Positions 1-13,000 of a stretch of 64,000 nt of DNA are shown here, piece after piece. Position 1 is the first letter of the stretch. Each line of letters opens with the position of its first letter. The position numbers and the translations under genes are program-made. Source of the stretch: Echria macrotheca (lineage: Eukaryota; Ascomycota; Sordariomycetes; Sordariales; Schizotheciaceae); the NCBI GenBank assembly GCA_030411725.1, contig MU839829.1:620001-684000 (forward strand), written 5' to 3'. Under the pieces are notes generated by a model. The model was not told where the DNA came from and searched no databases. It saw only the letters and a program-made list of their open reading frames with translations.

Positions 1-910
1 CACAAGGTAATTTGTTATTAGAATCATATGCTGCCCGCACCTTTAAACTAGGTATTCGGAGGAATACCAGCAGATGTGGCTGGGAGATTTGTTGTGCATT
101 GTATTTGGCTGCTCAACACCTTTCGTAATCCGGCCTTTGGGTTTAGACGGCGAAGCTTTCCAGATGGTTATATTATTAAGTATTAGGTAGTTAAATAAGG
201 ACTGGCTTAAAGCCTGTAATAGAGGCAGACCCACGGGGTCCACTGGCTGGGTGACCAAAGGAAGCTTGCAGTCAGTAGTAGGGTTGAGGGTGAGCACTCA
301 GCAAGACTGTGTATAGACCATTGACTGAATCTTGCAGAAGCATTATTCCCACCGAAGTGGCGTCACCTTCGACTATCTGCAAGCGCGTTTCAGGTAGGAG
401 ATTCGCCTGCATATTGCTATGGTGGGTGCCCCGGTATCAAAAACGGGGTACCCCCCCTATCAGGTCCCCAGGCGGGGATTGCCGCTCGTTTTGCCTGCTG
501 TGGTCCCGGCCAGGCGACGCCGAAGGATATCATTGTCTATCGAGTATCAGGGTACCTAAAGTACCCTGGCCACTAAAACACCAGTGATCTGCTAAAAGTG
601 CTTTGAAGAGGGGTCTGAAGAAAGCAAATATTGACAGATCGTGATTTCCACGTGATCCGGATCATTATTTGTGCACGGACTACGTAACTGGCTGCGTCGG
701 ACTTCAGCTGTTTTGGCATGCGACAAAACCCCGCTCCTACATCCCAACCTCGTTCTCTACCTGCAGGTACTTGTCGTCCAAAGGCCGAGAAAACTAGCGG
801 CTCCAACATTTGACGTGTTACGTCATCTAGTGGCTCTAGTTGTTTTGAGTTTTCTTGGGACCTATCAGGCTTCTCTCAGACTCTCTACCTCAATCCCATG
901 TCCACTCAAT
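1..910. other. Left-edge region without a supported gene
   Basis: I see no gene in these 910 bases. Open frames are short, have no recognisable motif and show no plausible splice chain. The stretch nearest the NLR start at 911 is its presumed promoter and 5' leader. A frame on the minus strand at 43-297 is open but shows nothing recognisable. Confidence 0.5.
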
Positions 911-3900
911 ATGCAAACGCTTCTTCTCGAAAACCTGCCTGACCTCATCACAAAACGCGACATCGAAAGTTTCTTTGCGAATAGAATACATACAAAGAGA
1001 CGGTATGTCAAGGCCGTGGGAAATGTTGGGCATATCTGGAAACCGGCGAACTCGAACACCAAGCGGGCCGTTGTCACCTTCGACTCGCCCAAGACGGCCG
1101 GGGAGGCTCTTGCTTTGAACCATGCTCAGATAACCGCGGAAGCTGCCATGCCCCAGGACCCCTCGGGAAAATCTTTCGTTCGAATCACTAGTGGCTTCTA
1201 CGGGTTGATCGTCCTCTACGAACCACCAGCCAGCGAAACACCGAATCTCGAGTGAGCCGCCTCTTCTATTTTCTGATTTGCTTTCATATTTTGACCTTCT
1301 CTGTTTCAGCATTACTCTCGTCCATGGGCTCAAAGGGCACGCTTGGAACACGTTCGCGCGCGAAGAGACTCTCCCAGATTCGCGTGGAATTGGCAATCCG
1401 TGCTGGATGCGGGACGAGCTTCCAAGCCAGCTTCGCACAAGAGGAATCTTCCCAAGGTTACTGACTTACGGGTACAATGCCAACGTCTGGGGTGAAACTG
1501 TCGAGGGAGATATATCCGAGCCTGTGGTGACTCTCTGCGAGCTGCTCAAATCCGAGCGCGAGGGTGTGAGCAGCTGACTGCTAGTCAACTGACCTCCATT
1601 TGCTAAAACTTCCCAGGATCCCGAACGACCGCTGATCTTCATCGCACACAGCCTTGGTGGTCTGGTGTCTAAGCAGGTACATTTGATTTTAAATATATCT
1701 TCTCTAACAACAAAGAAAGCTTTTGACTCTGGAAAGGCGATAGTCGAGATCAGCAAGACGAGCGCGCCATCACAGAACAGCATTTGGATCAAGGGTTGCA
1801 TTTTCCTAGGTGTCCCGCACAATGGCGCTAAATTGGCAGACTGGGCTGGCATTCTTGCGCCACTTGTTGGCAATTTCGGCGGTCTTGTCCAGACGGGGAA
1901 AATAAAGAATCTTGAGCAAAAGTGCGAGATACTCAATCGTATATCGGATGAGTTCAGACAAGTCCGCCATGCGCATAACATTCCGGTTCTGAGTTGCTAC
2001 GAGACCAAGAAGATCTCGCGAGTCTATAGCAGGCTTGTAAGTTCATTCCTCTTCTGGCACCCATTCGATTATCGCGACCACTTACTTGTGGCGTGTCCCT
2101 ACCTAGGTCGTGGAAAAGGAATCCGCCATCCTGAGCTATGAAAACTGTCCTAGCCCTCTCCCTGTCGACACCAACCACGTCGATATGGTCCGAACTAGGA
2201 CAGACGCCATAGCAAATGCGATCCTGACGATGGCGCTGGATGCAACTAAGGGGCTTGTCCCGAACACTTCGGTCAGAGTCTCAACGCAACCAGCAGCAAT
2301 ACCAGTGACGGCACAGGCCGGCGATGTCCCGGGGATCAGAGTCCCGGAGCACCAAGAATCAGAAGCCGAGATCCCGAACACCCTTCAAGCTATTGTACCT
2401 CAAAACTCGTCGACAGAAGTGACTCTTCCGAATGAAGAATCGTCAGCTTCACAGAGGTACATGGTAGCTGAAAATCGGGCGTTGGCACACAGACCCCGTT
2501 GGGTGAATGACATCGTCTCAACGCGTCAATGTCGACACTCAGACCCGTTTCGCATACCCTACGACTCGCGAGGGCATTCCTTAAGTCGGATATTTGTCGG
2601 CCGAGACGACGAGATGAAGAAACTCGCAGAACCTTTTCTTCCACCTTCACCGTCTCGCAAGAAAGTATGCGCCGTTTACGGTCTCGGTGGCATTGGGAAA
2701 AGTCAACTGGTGGCGCAATTTGCGCATAGATATCGAGCCACATTTACCGCTATCTTCTGGATCAAAGGTGCCACTAAAGAAAGCTTCACTCGAGATCTGG
2801 CCCGAATCGCCTCCCTCGTGAAGCCGAACGTTCCCAAGGGCGACCAAGAAAGACTATGCAAGGAAGCCGATGATTGGCTCAAGGAAGAGCAGAACTACAA
2901 ATGGTTGATGATCGTGGACAATGTTGATCTCGAGTCTGGCGGTGTTCAAAGTACATCACGCTATTACGAACTCGACAAGCTTCTCCCCGGCGCTGATCAT
3001 GGCTCAATTCTGATCACGACACGAGATGCGAGCCTCAAGCAGAAGTTTGAGTCCTTGGAGTTACAGCCGTTCAAGAGTGAGGAGGGTGCTGTGGAGCTAC
3101 TGGCCGCGGTATCTGGGAGACCTTCTCAAGGTAAGTGGCGTGAAAATACTATCCCAGTGCATCAAGACACACCTCGACTGCCAAATGTGCAACACAGTTT
3201 CTTGATGCTGACATATCCTTCACAGACCTTGGCCCGATAGCTTCTCGATTGGGTGGTCTTCCCCTGGCACTCGAACAAGCAGGTTCATTCCTGCGCGAGA
3301 CGTCTTTCACCGTTGACGAATATCTCGCCGCTTGGGAGACAGAGTGGGAAAGGCTCGTCGATGAAATGGCGAGTGACGATCCTTCGAAAAGTATCCGAAC
3401 GACGTGGGTCATCTCCTTGGAGTACGTCAAGGGTCGAGGGCCCGATGGGGAAAACGCGGCCAAGCTCCTTCAGCTCTTCAGCTTTTTCAACAACACCGAG
3501 ATTGAGCATGATCTTCTCACGCGCCCCAGTACGACCCTATGGGAGCCTTTCACCATTGACGATCTCCCCGCCTGGTTCCAAGATATTGCACAGAGTTCAC
3601 TCTCCCTCAATCGCGCCATTCGAATGCTCGGCAAGTACTCCCTGATCCAGCAACCCTCAGCCGACAAGTATTGTTCTGTCCATCCTGTCGTCCACGAGTG
3701 GTCGTACTACGTCGGACAAGGCATGCATGCGGATCTATGCCGCACGGCGGCCATCGTCATTGCATCCGGGGCGGTGTATCATGGCGACATGACGGTTGTC
3801 AGGCAAAATTTCAAGTTGATACCGCATCTGAGGCGGATCATACAAATCCTAACAGAAAAGTCAATTCCAGATGGCCCCAGAAGAGCACTGGAACATGAAT

Positions 3901-4064
3901 CAACGCGGGAAGCACTCACATTGATGGGCGTTGTCTTCAGACAGAGTGCGACTTTACGAAGTGAAGGTGACCAACTGGCCATGGCCACGGGAGTGCCCAA
4001 GGCGGATCCAGATACGGGATACGCCTCCTTGATGCAGTTATTGGCAGGCTCCAGACGGATCTAG
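911..4064 (+). CDS. STAND/NLR protein: RRM-like leader, SesB-like alpha/beta hydrolase, NB-ARC; no repeat sensor
   Basis: Six exons by hand: 911-1251, 1310-1565, 1617-1676, 1716-2036, 2107-3130, 3226-4064, joining in one frame to 946 aa. Residues 1-113 look like the small beta-alpha leader seen before SesB-like domains in fungal NLRs. The hydrolase follows, with VHGLKGHAW near 118 and the nucleophile elbow HSLGG at 210-214 (Ser211). The exon 4/5 junction gives the typical VVEKESAILSYE. NB-ARC follows: P-loop GLGGIGKS at about 518-525, Walker B LMIVDNVD near 594-601, LITTRD, GLPLAL near 678, and VHPVVHEW at the winged-helix end. SesB-type NLRs are known in heterokaryon incompatibility and programmed cell death. 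Oddly the protein stops about 265 aa after GLPL, without visible TPR, ankyrin or WD40 repeats. The third intron (1677-1715, 39 nt) keeps frame if retained. Family call is firm; exact exon ends are inferred. Confidence 0.88.
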
Positions 4065-4218
4065 TTACAACCTATGGTAGATCCGAGGTTTTCAATATAA
4101 TCACTGTTGTGGTGTGGGTCCGATCATCACCAGCATTATGCTCATAAAAGCATCGAAATGATGACCAGAAGTGCTCGTCTTTTTTGTCTACCCCGTTCGA
4201 TGTTTAAGCACCATGCGG

Positions 4219-7200
4219 CTACACTACCTTTCGTCCAGAATTCAGCCCCCCGCCAGGCCGTTTCCCAATCGCTTTCAGCATGAGGTTTGTTGGCATGAGG
4301 TTTTGCCAAGTTTGAGGATGTCGTGCAGCCCACATGATGAAACCTGACAAAATGTAGGTCCCACCAGCGACCCCAACCATTGTCGCAATGAGCTCGAGTT
4401 CCATGTTCCGCATGCTAGAGGTGTCCAACACAAAAAGTGCCTGGCATAACAGGCGGCTCGTTAGTTCGGTATCGGTAGGATTGTGCAGTGACAGGTCACG
4501 TACCGCAATGAAACTCAATGGTAGGAATGGTAGGTAGAATATGGTTACGATGGTAAATACCATGATATAGTGATTTAATTGTGTGGTTTTTGTCGCCTCG
4601 CTGACGGACACAGCGTTGAACAACTAGATGGGCAGACAAGATTCGGTTAGCAAAAATTCACCTGTACTGATTGCGATAAAAAGTAAAGTGAGCCTTACGC
4701 CATCGTGTAGACTTTTTACTTGTTCTTGCTCCTTCGCAATGCGCGATAGCAAAGAGCTGCCAATACGCTGCTGGAGAATAATGACGCTCTCCCAGTTCTG
4801 TTTGAACGTCTTCAGAGCCTCGTCTTGGCGACTAGGCTCTAGTGGTAGAAAGGTGGCAGATTTGTCTGCAGTTGGGGAGAGGTAGCGCTCTTGGATCTCG
4901 TCGACCATCTGGCGAAGGTCGTCCCGGCTTTCTTCTACCCAGTCGGCGGCGATACGGAGGATCTGGAGAATCGACATGTACACCCCTGACAATCGGGCAC
5001 ATTCGGCCTCTGTTATGTTATTCGGGCGTGTTGCTGATAAAATGCTGTCGAGCTAGGATTTTATTAGTGAGAACTACCGATGGGGAGGAGAGCGCGTTGA
5101 CCATTTAACTTACATCCGCAGCAAGAAGATGTCTCTCGATCGCGTCGAGAAGACCCGACCACTGTGCCCCCCATTGTGGGAGTAACGAACGGACCCTCAA
5201 CGAAAAAGCCGCCACTCCTGTTGCTCGCGCATATGGGCGGATACCGGCCGTATCCCACGCATGTATCTCCCCAAGTTGTGGTAGCTCTTGCAGACGTCCA
5301 GCAGGGCTGTCGGCCATGGTGACAATGCAGAACACAGGGAAATCCAATCTCCATGTAGTCTTCAGCCCGACAGAATAACGAACTTCGCGAATATTGATGT
5401 GCGAATGACCCGTTATGGGTAGAGTGACATTACTCCTCGTAAGACCAGAGCCAGGTGGCATCAGCCAGGGAGGAGCCGTGAGAGCTCGCATGTGGTATTG
5501 GAAGACGACATCTCCCCCGAGATTCTTGAACGTTGGTGTGCTTTCCCATACTTCTCGTCTGCTAATTTCCCACTTCCCTTTGAAGTGCGTTAAGAAGCGC
5601 CTGGTGAGCCTCTGCATTGTCGGGCTCAGAGGGCCATGCCCGTGGGCTTGGTTGGGATCTGCATCCTCACAAAGCTGGAGCGCGGCAATGGAGAATAATG
5701 ACTCGTCGCGCACCCCATTCAGCCCAAATTTCCTGAACAGGGTCGTGGTTAACGATGGATCGCTTGCTTATAAAAGAAAGAAAGAGAATATCATATCTCA
5801 CCATTCTTTCCCGAAGCGTTGTCCGGCCCACGCTGTCCTGGCCAATGTCTGGGTTGCAACTTTCTTCAACAGCTATTCACATAGTTAGCCGGACATAGAA
5901 ATCAATCGACGGAAGCTAGACGCCGACGCGGAATATAGAAGGGTTCTTACAATATGCTCTTTGATCTCCCTGTGACAGCCGGCCCTGGAAGAAATCGAAC
6001 CCCCCCTGCCCAGTAGGGGGCGGCTGGTGGCATTGAAAGGTATACCGTCGCCAGGTTCGGCCACTGTACCATCATCATGGCCGAGCCGGCACACGTTGCC
6101 GTTCTCATCGAAGCTAAACTCGTCGAAGCTGATGTGTGCGCCGTTTCGGAGAGCGTCCATGTCAACCATCCACGATAGCACGTTGGTCAGACCAGCCTTC
6201 GCAGCATGGCAGTCTCGGCCCTCCGCGACTCGCACGTTAAGGTCCAGCGGAATGAAGAAATTCTTCATGTTCCATTCTGTCAACGAGGGTGGATTTGTAC
6301 TTCCCCCCTCCTTCGGAAGCTGTCGAAGCTGATAGGCGATTGTCTCGATACTGTCGTAGTGCCCCGTGTTGGAAGGGTTGAGCTTGGCAGTATCATTTTT
6401 GGATGGCAGTTCGAGGGTCATGTCCAGTTGTGAATGGCGTCGAGCGACATTTCGCGGGGATGGTGGAGGAGTATTCGGTGCTGTAACTATGGGGGCAATT
6501 GCACTGTCCCGCTTCTGATTCCCCCTCAGCTTTGAGTGGGCGACCAGAGTTGAGTGGTCGGGCAAGTCGACATACTGCGCGCCGAAATGTAACCGGATGC
6601 TCTGGAGAGTGTCGTGAATTGGCATCACGTATGCCTCACCGAGTGCATCGATAGAGACAACGTGTCCAAAAACCTCACCAGTATCTTCAGCTGCCACCCA
6701 TGACCCAGAGTCTCCTTGCTGAAGTCCTGGTCAAGATGTCAGTAGTCTCCCCTTTTTGATAAATCTGCATCACGACATAGTCACTGATAAACTCACCATA
6801 TTCTTCGCTAGGGAGAAAGTCAAACGTATCCACAAAGGATTTGCCCGGTGTAATCAAGATGGAGGAGTGGTTGGCACTGAGCATGCCGCGTTGAAGACCT
6901 CGCGCCGTCATGACGGCGACGTATCGGGGCTCGAAAAGAGTTGAGTTTGCTATTATGCAAGGAGCTGGCTTGCCAGACGCGTAGATGGGCGTCGCCTGCT
7001 TTGCTTCTGTGGGCAAATTCCCGGGGCTGCTATCGTCCTCGTGCGCTGCATGCTGATGACCATCGAGAACCAGGTTTGGCAACCATTTTTCGGGAGGAAT
7101 CGCTATGAGCGCCCAGTCGTAGTTTTCACCCATTGAAATGGTGGATTGCACGCAAGAGTACGGGATGGACCCGATGCAGTTGGACATGGCATTATTTGGC

Positions 7201-8174
7201 GAAGAGTCCTCGTCGTCATCGGTGTCGTTCGGGTCATCGAATCCCAGCTCCAAGATCTGAACAAAGTCACCACCATCCAACGTGCCACAGTCCGAGCCAT
7301 CATTTTCGTCATCGGCCGTTGGTGGCGTGGTATCGCAGTGTTGTTTGTCAATGCCATGAAGCGGGTGCCCGGCCGTGATGCCGTAGATGACCTGCTCCTG
7401 GCCGTGGGATATCAAGACAAGCCCCCCAAGTGTCGCGCAAACCGAACTGATTCCACTCAATTTGACCTGTATTGGCGCGCCGCACAGTGTGCTCCGATGC
7501 ATGTCATCGCCATACACTAACATTGAGTTCGGTGCAGCGACCATGACGGGACGAATGGGTATGATGCGCACGCCGAAGTCGGGCTCGACATCCTCGCGGA
7601 CGTTCCGTTGGGCAAAGAACTTCCTGGCTCTCCCAGCAACCGACTTCCCGCACAAGATGACAATGCACAGCTTGGGGTCCGAGTCGCCGTCCCGTACGTA
7701 TCTGAGCTTCATGGACACACTGCCGGGATTGGCCATGTTCTTGGAGATGGCTTCCCAAAGAGGCTCCCTGTAAAGCACCTTCAAGTCGGAGAATCGGTCT
7801 TTGAGATGCGTCGGAATCGGCTGGTCTGGAAATTCAATCGGCGCCGGTTTGCGGAGAGCCGAGGCAAAAGACAGGGTAGACGCGGCGTAGTATCCCGAAT
7901 CATGTTTGTCCAGAGTACCCGTGTTGCCGTCGCTAAGTGAACAAGGTCAGCGTGCTTGCATCGCTCGGTACGATCGCACGTAGGCATCATACCTTTCCAT
8001 CTTTGATCTTTCCAGCCAGCTCGCCGTATGAGTAAGGAGGCTTTTATGCCACTTTGCCGGCCGGGTGCCGTCAAGACTCCTCTCGGAGCGCTGCCTGGGC
8101 TCGCGAGAAATGTGGCCTGGGTCATCAGTCCCAGAAGCCATGGCCGTCGTGACGCTAAAGTCCAGGTGGCTCAT
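4219..8174 (-). CDS. Trypsin-like serine protease fused to a C-terminal CorA-like two-helix membrane domain
   Basis: Eight exons (high to low): 8174-7993, 7932-6797, 6726-5951, 5872-5802, 5732-5114, 5052-4699, 4623-4504, 4440-4219, joining in frame to 1159 aa. A chymotrypsin-fold protease is read from TAGH (His250), YDWALI (Asp333) and QQGDSGSWVA (Ser446), in the right order for a catalytic triad. The Ser motif is completed only by splicing the 6727-6796 intron, which supports the model. A 500-aa middle region is unrecognised. The end carries LHDGLFNAVSVSEATKT and hydrophobic helices at about 1065-1087 and 1098-1123, the pattern of CorA-like tails on many fungal fusion proteins, so membrane placement is inferred. 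It converges on the NLR, 154 bp between stop codons, which suggests but does not prove a joint role. Substrate unknown. No signal peptide at the N terminus. Confidence 0.82.
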
Positions 8175-8791
8175 GATTTGGTGCGCATGTCTGCGTCAAT
8201 GTCAGGGAAGAAAGTGGTGGGTGACAATGGAAGGGACAGAGTTGACCACCACTTGGATTGGGATATTTGCTGGGGAAAAGGAGAGTGGGGGCTCGGATCA
8301 GGCTTGTCAGCCCTGGTTCACGGGTGTGCTGGTACACCGAGAGTATGCGGAAAGTGCTGATTTTCGGGGACCTCCTTCCTGTCCTGGGCCACGTTCAGTG
8401 GTGAGAGCGAATTGGGCCCACATCTGTCACGCAGCACAAAACCAGATGTCCCTCGCGGGGCATCCAATAACAGCGAAACAAGCCGTTAAACTGCAAATAT
8501 GAGTGGCGCAGTCACTTCAAGTTGCTGCCCAACATGCAAACCCGGGCACACTTCGAGATGTGATGGCGTTTGGATATTAGACCATCCACCTATATGGAGC
8601 CGCAACTGATCACGGCGTGGCATGTGGTTCAAGGCCACCTATGCTCGAATCGGTTGGGCATCCAGAACCGGGACTTGAAGCATCGCCCCAAGCTGGCAGC
8701 GATAAATAATAGCTACTAGAAGGCCACAAGGAGATTAATCCGCCCTCGCCGGGTAGCCCTGGTTGAGCCTTGCTTCTGTTGAGTTTTTGAG
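8175..8791. promoter_or_regulatory. Divergent intergenic region between protease and tail-anchored protein genes
   Basis: This 617-bp stretch lies between two divergent start codons (8174 minus, 8792 plus), so it must hold both promoters. I see no convincing TATA box or other defined site and no third gene. Short frames here have no coding character. Confidence 0.5.
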
Positions 8792-10038
8792 ATGTCACCT
8801 AATCCCCTCGATAATGTCGGCGACACCGTGACCATATTGCGAAACCTTGGAAAGGCTCTTTGGTCCTGGGAATCGTGCGCAGCCGCCCCGTTGCATCAAC
8901 CATGCGCTTCCAAGCTGTGCTCTTGCCAAAGAGACGGGCTGCTCAGCCGGTACCATCAGTATTATGCCGCTCTTGTTCTTGCATATGTCGGCGAGACGAC
9001 CATATCATCCCGGCTGATCAAAACCCACGAGGAGCTCTTCCGCGCAATCGCAAAACTCAAGTCCTACCCAGAGACAACTCGAGCCCGTTTCGGCGAGCTC
9101 GCCTTCCCCCAGCCCGATGATGATGTCAAAGTGGCCCAGCACGATCCTGTTCAGATCGCCCGTGCTGTATCTCTCGTTGTCAAGGTGATGCTCATGCTAG
9201 AGCCCTCGCCAATTCACCTTGACGCGTCGGATCGAGTGGAATCAGGTAGTTTTAAGACCGGTTGGGGGAGCGACGTTCCTTTTAGCCAATACGTGCAGAG
9301 CGTGTTCCCCGTACGAGACCATCCGGTGCTCAGTCACACCGACAACGAGAGGTTTTCCGAAATGAGATGGAATTTGCGCGCTGTCAAGCTCAGGGAGCTG
9401 GGTGTCATATTCCGGCCGACGGACGACATCCAAAACCATCTCCGTTTCAGCCGCAAGGACAACATTCTTGAGGTCTTCCACCACACTGCTTTTCTGAAGG
9501 AGCAGCTTCGTGCAACCAAGACGGGCGGGCCGCACTTTTCAGATCCCTCGACAAGCATTGCAGCGTAAGCTCACCCACCCAAAACGCACCCATACATTCA
9601 GCTGACCCCTGGAACAGTGGAAGCCTGCCTCGTCAGCTGGTCCTCGAGGTCCTCGACTCTATTCAAGCCGTGCTCTTTCCGCTTTCAGACAAGCGGTCAA
9701 AAGTTTTGCTTCGGTCTCTCGTGAGATCATGCTCCTTCGATCCGGACGTTCTCAACTTTGAGTTCAGATCTATACGAAATCACGAAGAGGAAAAGGTCGG
9801 CTTCGTCTACCTGGCAGACAGACTATCCGATCTTCACAACGAGCTAGAGAGCCCCCCTCCTAGGGGATGGTTTGAGCATATGATCGAGCGCAAGAGCGGA
9901 GCTCGGTACATGATGATGGCCACCTTGATCGGTGTTGGTTTCGCCGTGACGCTAGGGTTGTTGTCATTGGCTGTGAGTTCGTATCAGACTTGGATTACGT
10001 ACCAGGCATGGCAGCACCCTAGATCGCCTGGAAGTTGA
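8792..10038 (+). CDS. Conserved fungal tail-anchored membrane protein of unknown function
   Basis: Two exons, 8792-9564 and 9618-10038, give 397 aa. The intron starts GTAAGC, ends ACAG and restores the frame as SIAAGSLPRQLVLEVLDS. The protein is soluble-looking up to about residue 350, then has RKSGARYMMMATLIGV leading into one hydrophobic helix (about 356-377) and a 20-aa tail ending WITYQAWQHP. That ending, with the upstream phrase FHHTAFLKEQLR, matches from memory a widespread but unnamed Pezizomycotina family. I know no reaction for it. The C-terminal helix suggests a tail-anchored membrane protein facing the cytosol, which is an inference. It shares its upstream region with the protease gene. 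The start was chosen as the first ATG in the open frame; an upstream exon cannot be excluded. Confidence 0.75.
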
Positions 10039-13000
10039 TTTGACCGTTGTGGGCGGACATGTCATTCAGAACCATATGCTAGGGGATTTTTAGTCCGGAC
10101 ACCCCAGGTGCTTCATATCAGACTTCTTGATTACATTTCGATATCCGCCGGTTCTTGAAATTTCAAATAGGTACCTGGCTAACATCTGGTATGGAGAAGT
10201 CTAATGGAAACTGCACATACTCCTATACTCCCCTTCTCGCCGCCTACCTAAAAACAGATAATAATAACAAAAACGAAAGAACGTGTTCGGCCAAGACACC
10301 CCGGCGAGACACTACCACAAACACCGAATAAACGCCCCCAATTATACCCAGTTCCCTCCTCGCATCTTGAGTCAACACCCTTTTCCGCCCCCACTCCGGG
10401 TACGCAATCCGACCGACGAACCCCTGAAAATCTGACCGTTGGAATTGTCTGCATCTGCTGCGAGTTGTTGCCGCTCGCCTGCGTACAGGTCACGTCGCAC
10501 AGCAGATGACACGCTACTACCCGGATTCCGATAGAAATATGTCGCGTGTGTGAGGAGAGGCGCTAAAGTCAAGACTGCGGAACCCAGGAAAAGGAAGACC
10601 TGCTGTACTGCTGACTGCACGACCGAAGTGCAGGAATAGCTGGGGACGGCGAGAGGAAACTCGGTAGGTGAGATGAAATGAAAACGGCGTGACTGTTGCG
10701 AAGACTCCTCGTACCGGCTGCTTGATGTGGGCTACCGACAAGCTTTGCATCCAACGGGCTCCCTGATCGTCTTCACTGTCGCAGCTAACACATCCCCTTT
10801 TCGCAGTTGCTGCACAGACTTTGCGACGGTAATACCGTGGCGGTGCATCCGTGGGACGCGTTGTGGTCGCAGTACTTCATCGACATCGAGTTCTGACTGC
10901 TCTCCTGGTGTCTTGAGTGGTGTTCCATGTTGTCTTTCTTGTGATATTCTGGTAGCAAGCTGAAGGGAGACTTGGTGGAAGGATTGCACGTAAAATAGGG
11001 ATTATCGGCAAAGGAATGGAGGCAAGTTCTGTCGCCGGAGGTGTGTCGTCGCGCCGTGGCCCGATTTATACCAGAAGATCTCGATCCAAGGACGAATAGG
11101 CCGGAATGGCTGCCTGATATACTCGCCGGCATGCCTTGCCTCTTGAATTTGACTTGTCACCTCGGCCGAAGCCCCGTTGCATGGCTTTGCCCAGGGCGTA
11201 CTCATACCCTCCATCTCGTCGGCGTCGGCTGTGTGTTTGTCTCTAGCGTGCCAATTTGGCCATGGACCGAGCCACCGGACCCCCCTGCAGCATCGTGACT
11301 GGGGCCCTCTGCGTGCCGTGCCTCCCTCTCGCCGCGACCCAACAGGTGCTGCAGGTGACGGGCTGCTCGCCTGTGTCGCGGATACCACCCCGCCATCCGC
11401 CATCCTACCTTGGCCATGCTGCTGGTGCTCTCCCGGGACAGGGGCACCCCAAATCCCCCAAAGTGGGTGCGTGCTGCGCCCGTGTCGTGCGGTGCCGTCT
11501 GTTTTTTCTACTCAACCGCTACGCCGGATAGGGCTGTCCGGGCGAGCCGGACAGGTGGGATGACTTTGCGGACCCAAGAATGCGGCAACGACGGTAGCCC
11601 TCATTTCCCGCCAACGGTGGACGTCTATCCGGTCCTGTCCATCATTTGTGGGATTGGCACTTTTGGCCGTCTTATCAATAAGTTTCATCCATCCTCCCAA
11701 CAGGCCCCCCTGTCGGCGGGACGCGGCACCAACCACGACAACGCTACTGCGCATGGCAGCCCGGCTGGGATTTTGGGACGGCGAACCTGGTACCGGCAAG
11801 CCGCGCGGGAGGCCGATGCTAGTGCTGAGCAGGTACGGTCTATCAATTTTGCCTGACTTTTCGTATCCCGGACATTGGACTCTGGCTCCGCGACGTGACA
11901 CGGCGTTTGTCCAGAGTTGGCATGGTCGATGTGACGCGAAGCAGCGTGTCCGGCAGTCAAAATATGCTCTCAAATCAAGGTTCCGGGCGGCCGTTGATCA
12001 AAACTCACCGACCTGCTGATTCTATTGGCCGATGGTACGATTTTCCTCCAAGGAAACCACCGGATCCAACCACTTGTGCCGTCCCCGTCCTGGTGGTCCT
12101 TCCGGTTTCCGACTCATATTTCGCCGAGAGGCTGGAGTGAGGCGTAACCAGAGAGAAAGGGAGCGCCCGCACTATCTGTACTTATATAGACAGGGTTACC
12201 GATAGGAACCCGTGTCAAATGGGGCAAACTTGCCTTTGGACGTTTCGATTCGCTTCCACTGGAGTAGTGTTTCTGTCTGGATGGCAGAGGCGTACAAAAC
12301 AGTGCGCCAATCACGCCGTCCAGAGGGCGCGATGGTGCGAGGCAACAGGGCGCAAGTCGAGCCAGTCAACGGCTGCGGCCGGGATGATGACGTCTCCGGC
12401 AGCTGCCCCGCGATCCGCCGGCTCCTAGCGCCTCTCTGTCAGCAATGACACCAGACAGGCTACGGATGTGAATACCCAGAAGGAGCGGTGCGGGAGCACT
12501 AGGGTGGCAGTCCCGAGGCCCGGGACCCCTGAACCCAGCGCGCCGGTGGGCGGCGCCACTACACGGGGAGCGCGTGGTGTTCGCAGGCCGCCGTATGGCA
12601 CTATCTCCGACTTTGCCGCATTCCTGAGTCTTCCCTTGAGCCGGCTCCTTCACCCCACGCGGGTCAACGCCTGTGCCTTGACTTCGCAGGGCATGATTGG
12701 AACAGTCCAAGAATAGGCGGCCTCTGACAGCAAGAGAGCTGCGTTGCAGTGCTCTGCGACGGCAAGCCGTGGGCGACGTGTCGAAAAGGTGCAAGCCCTC
12801 CTTGTTGTCGGAATCCCACAGTCTCGGAGGTCTGAGATCAGCAAGACAAGACGCGATCTGGCGGTCGGATGCAAGCCCAACGGAACGGTGGCGGCCCGCT
12901 CGGGCGGCATCTACGCTTGACGCGCTTGTTTCGAAACTCTGAGCGTGGGGAAGGGCATCCTGCCGGTTCCATCACACCGACCCTCCAAGTTCCCGTCGGG

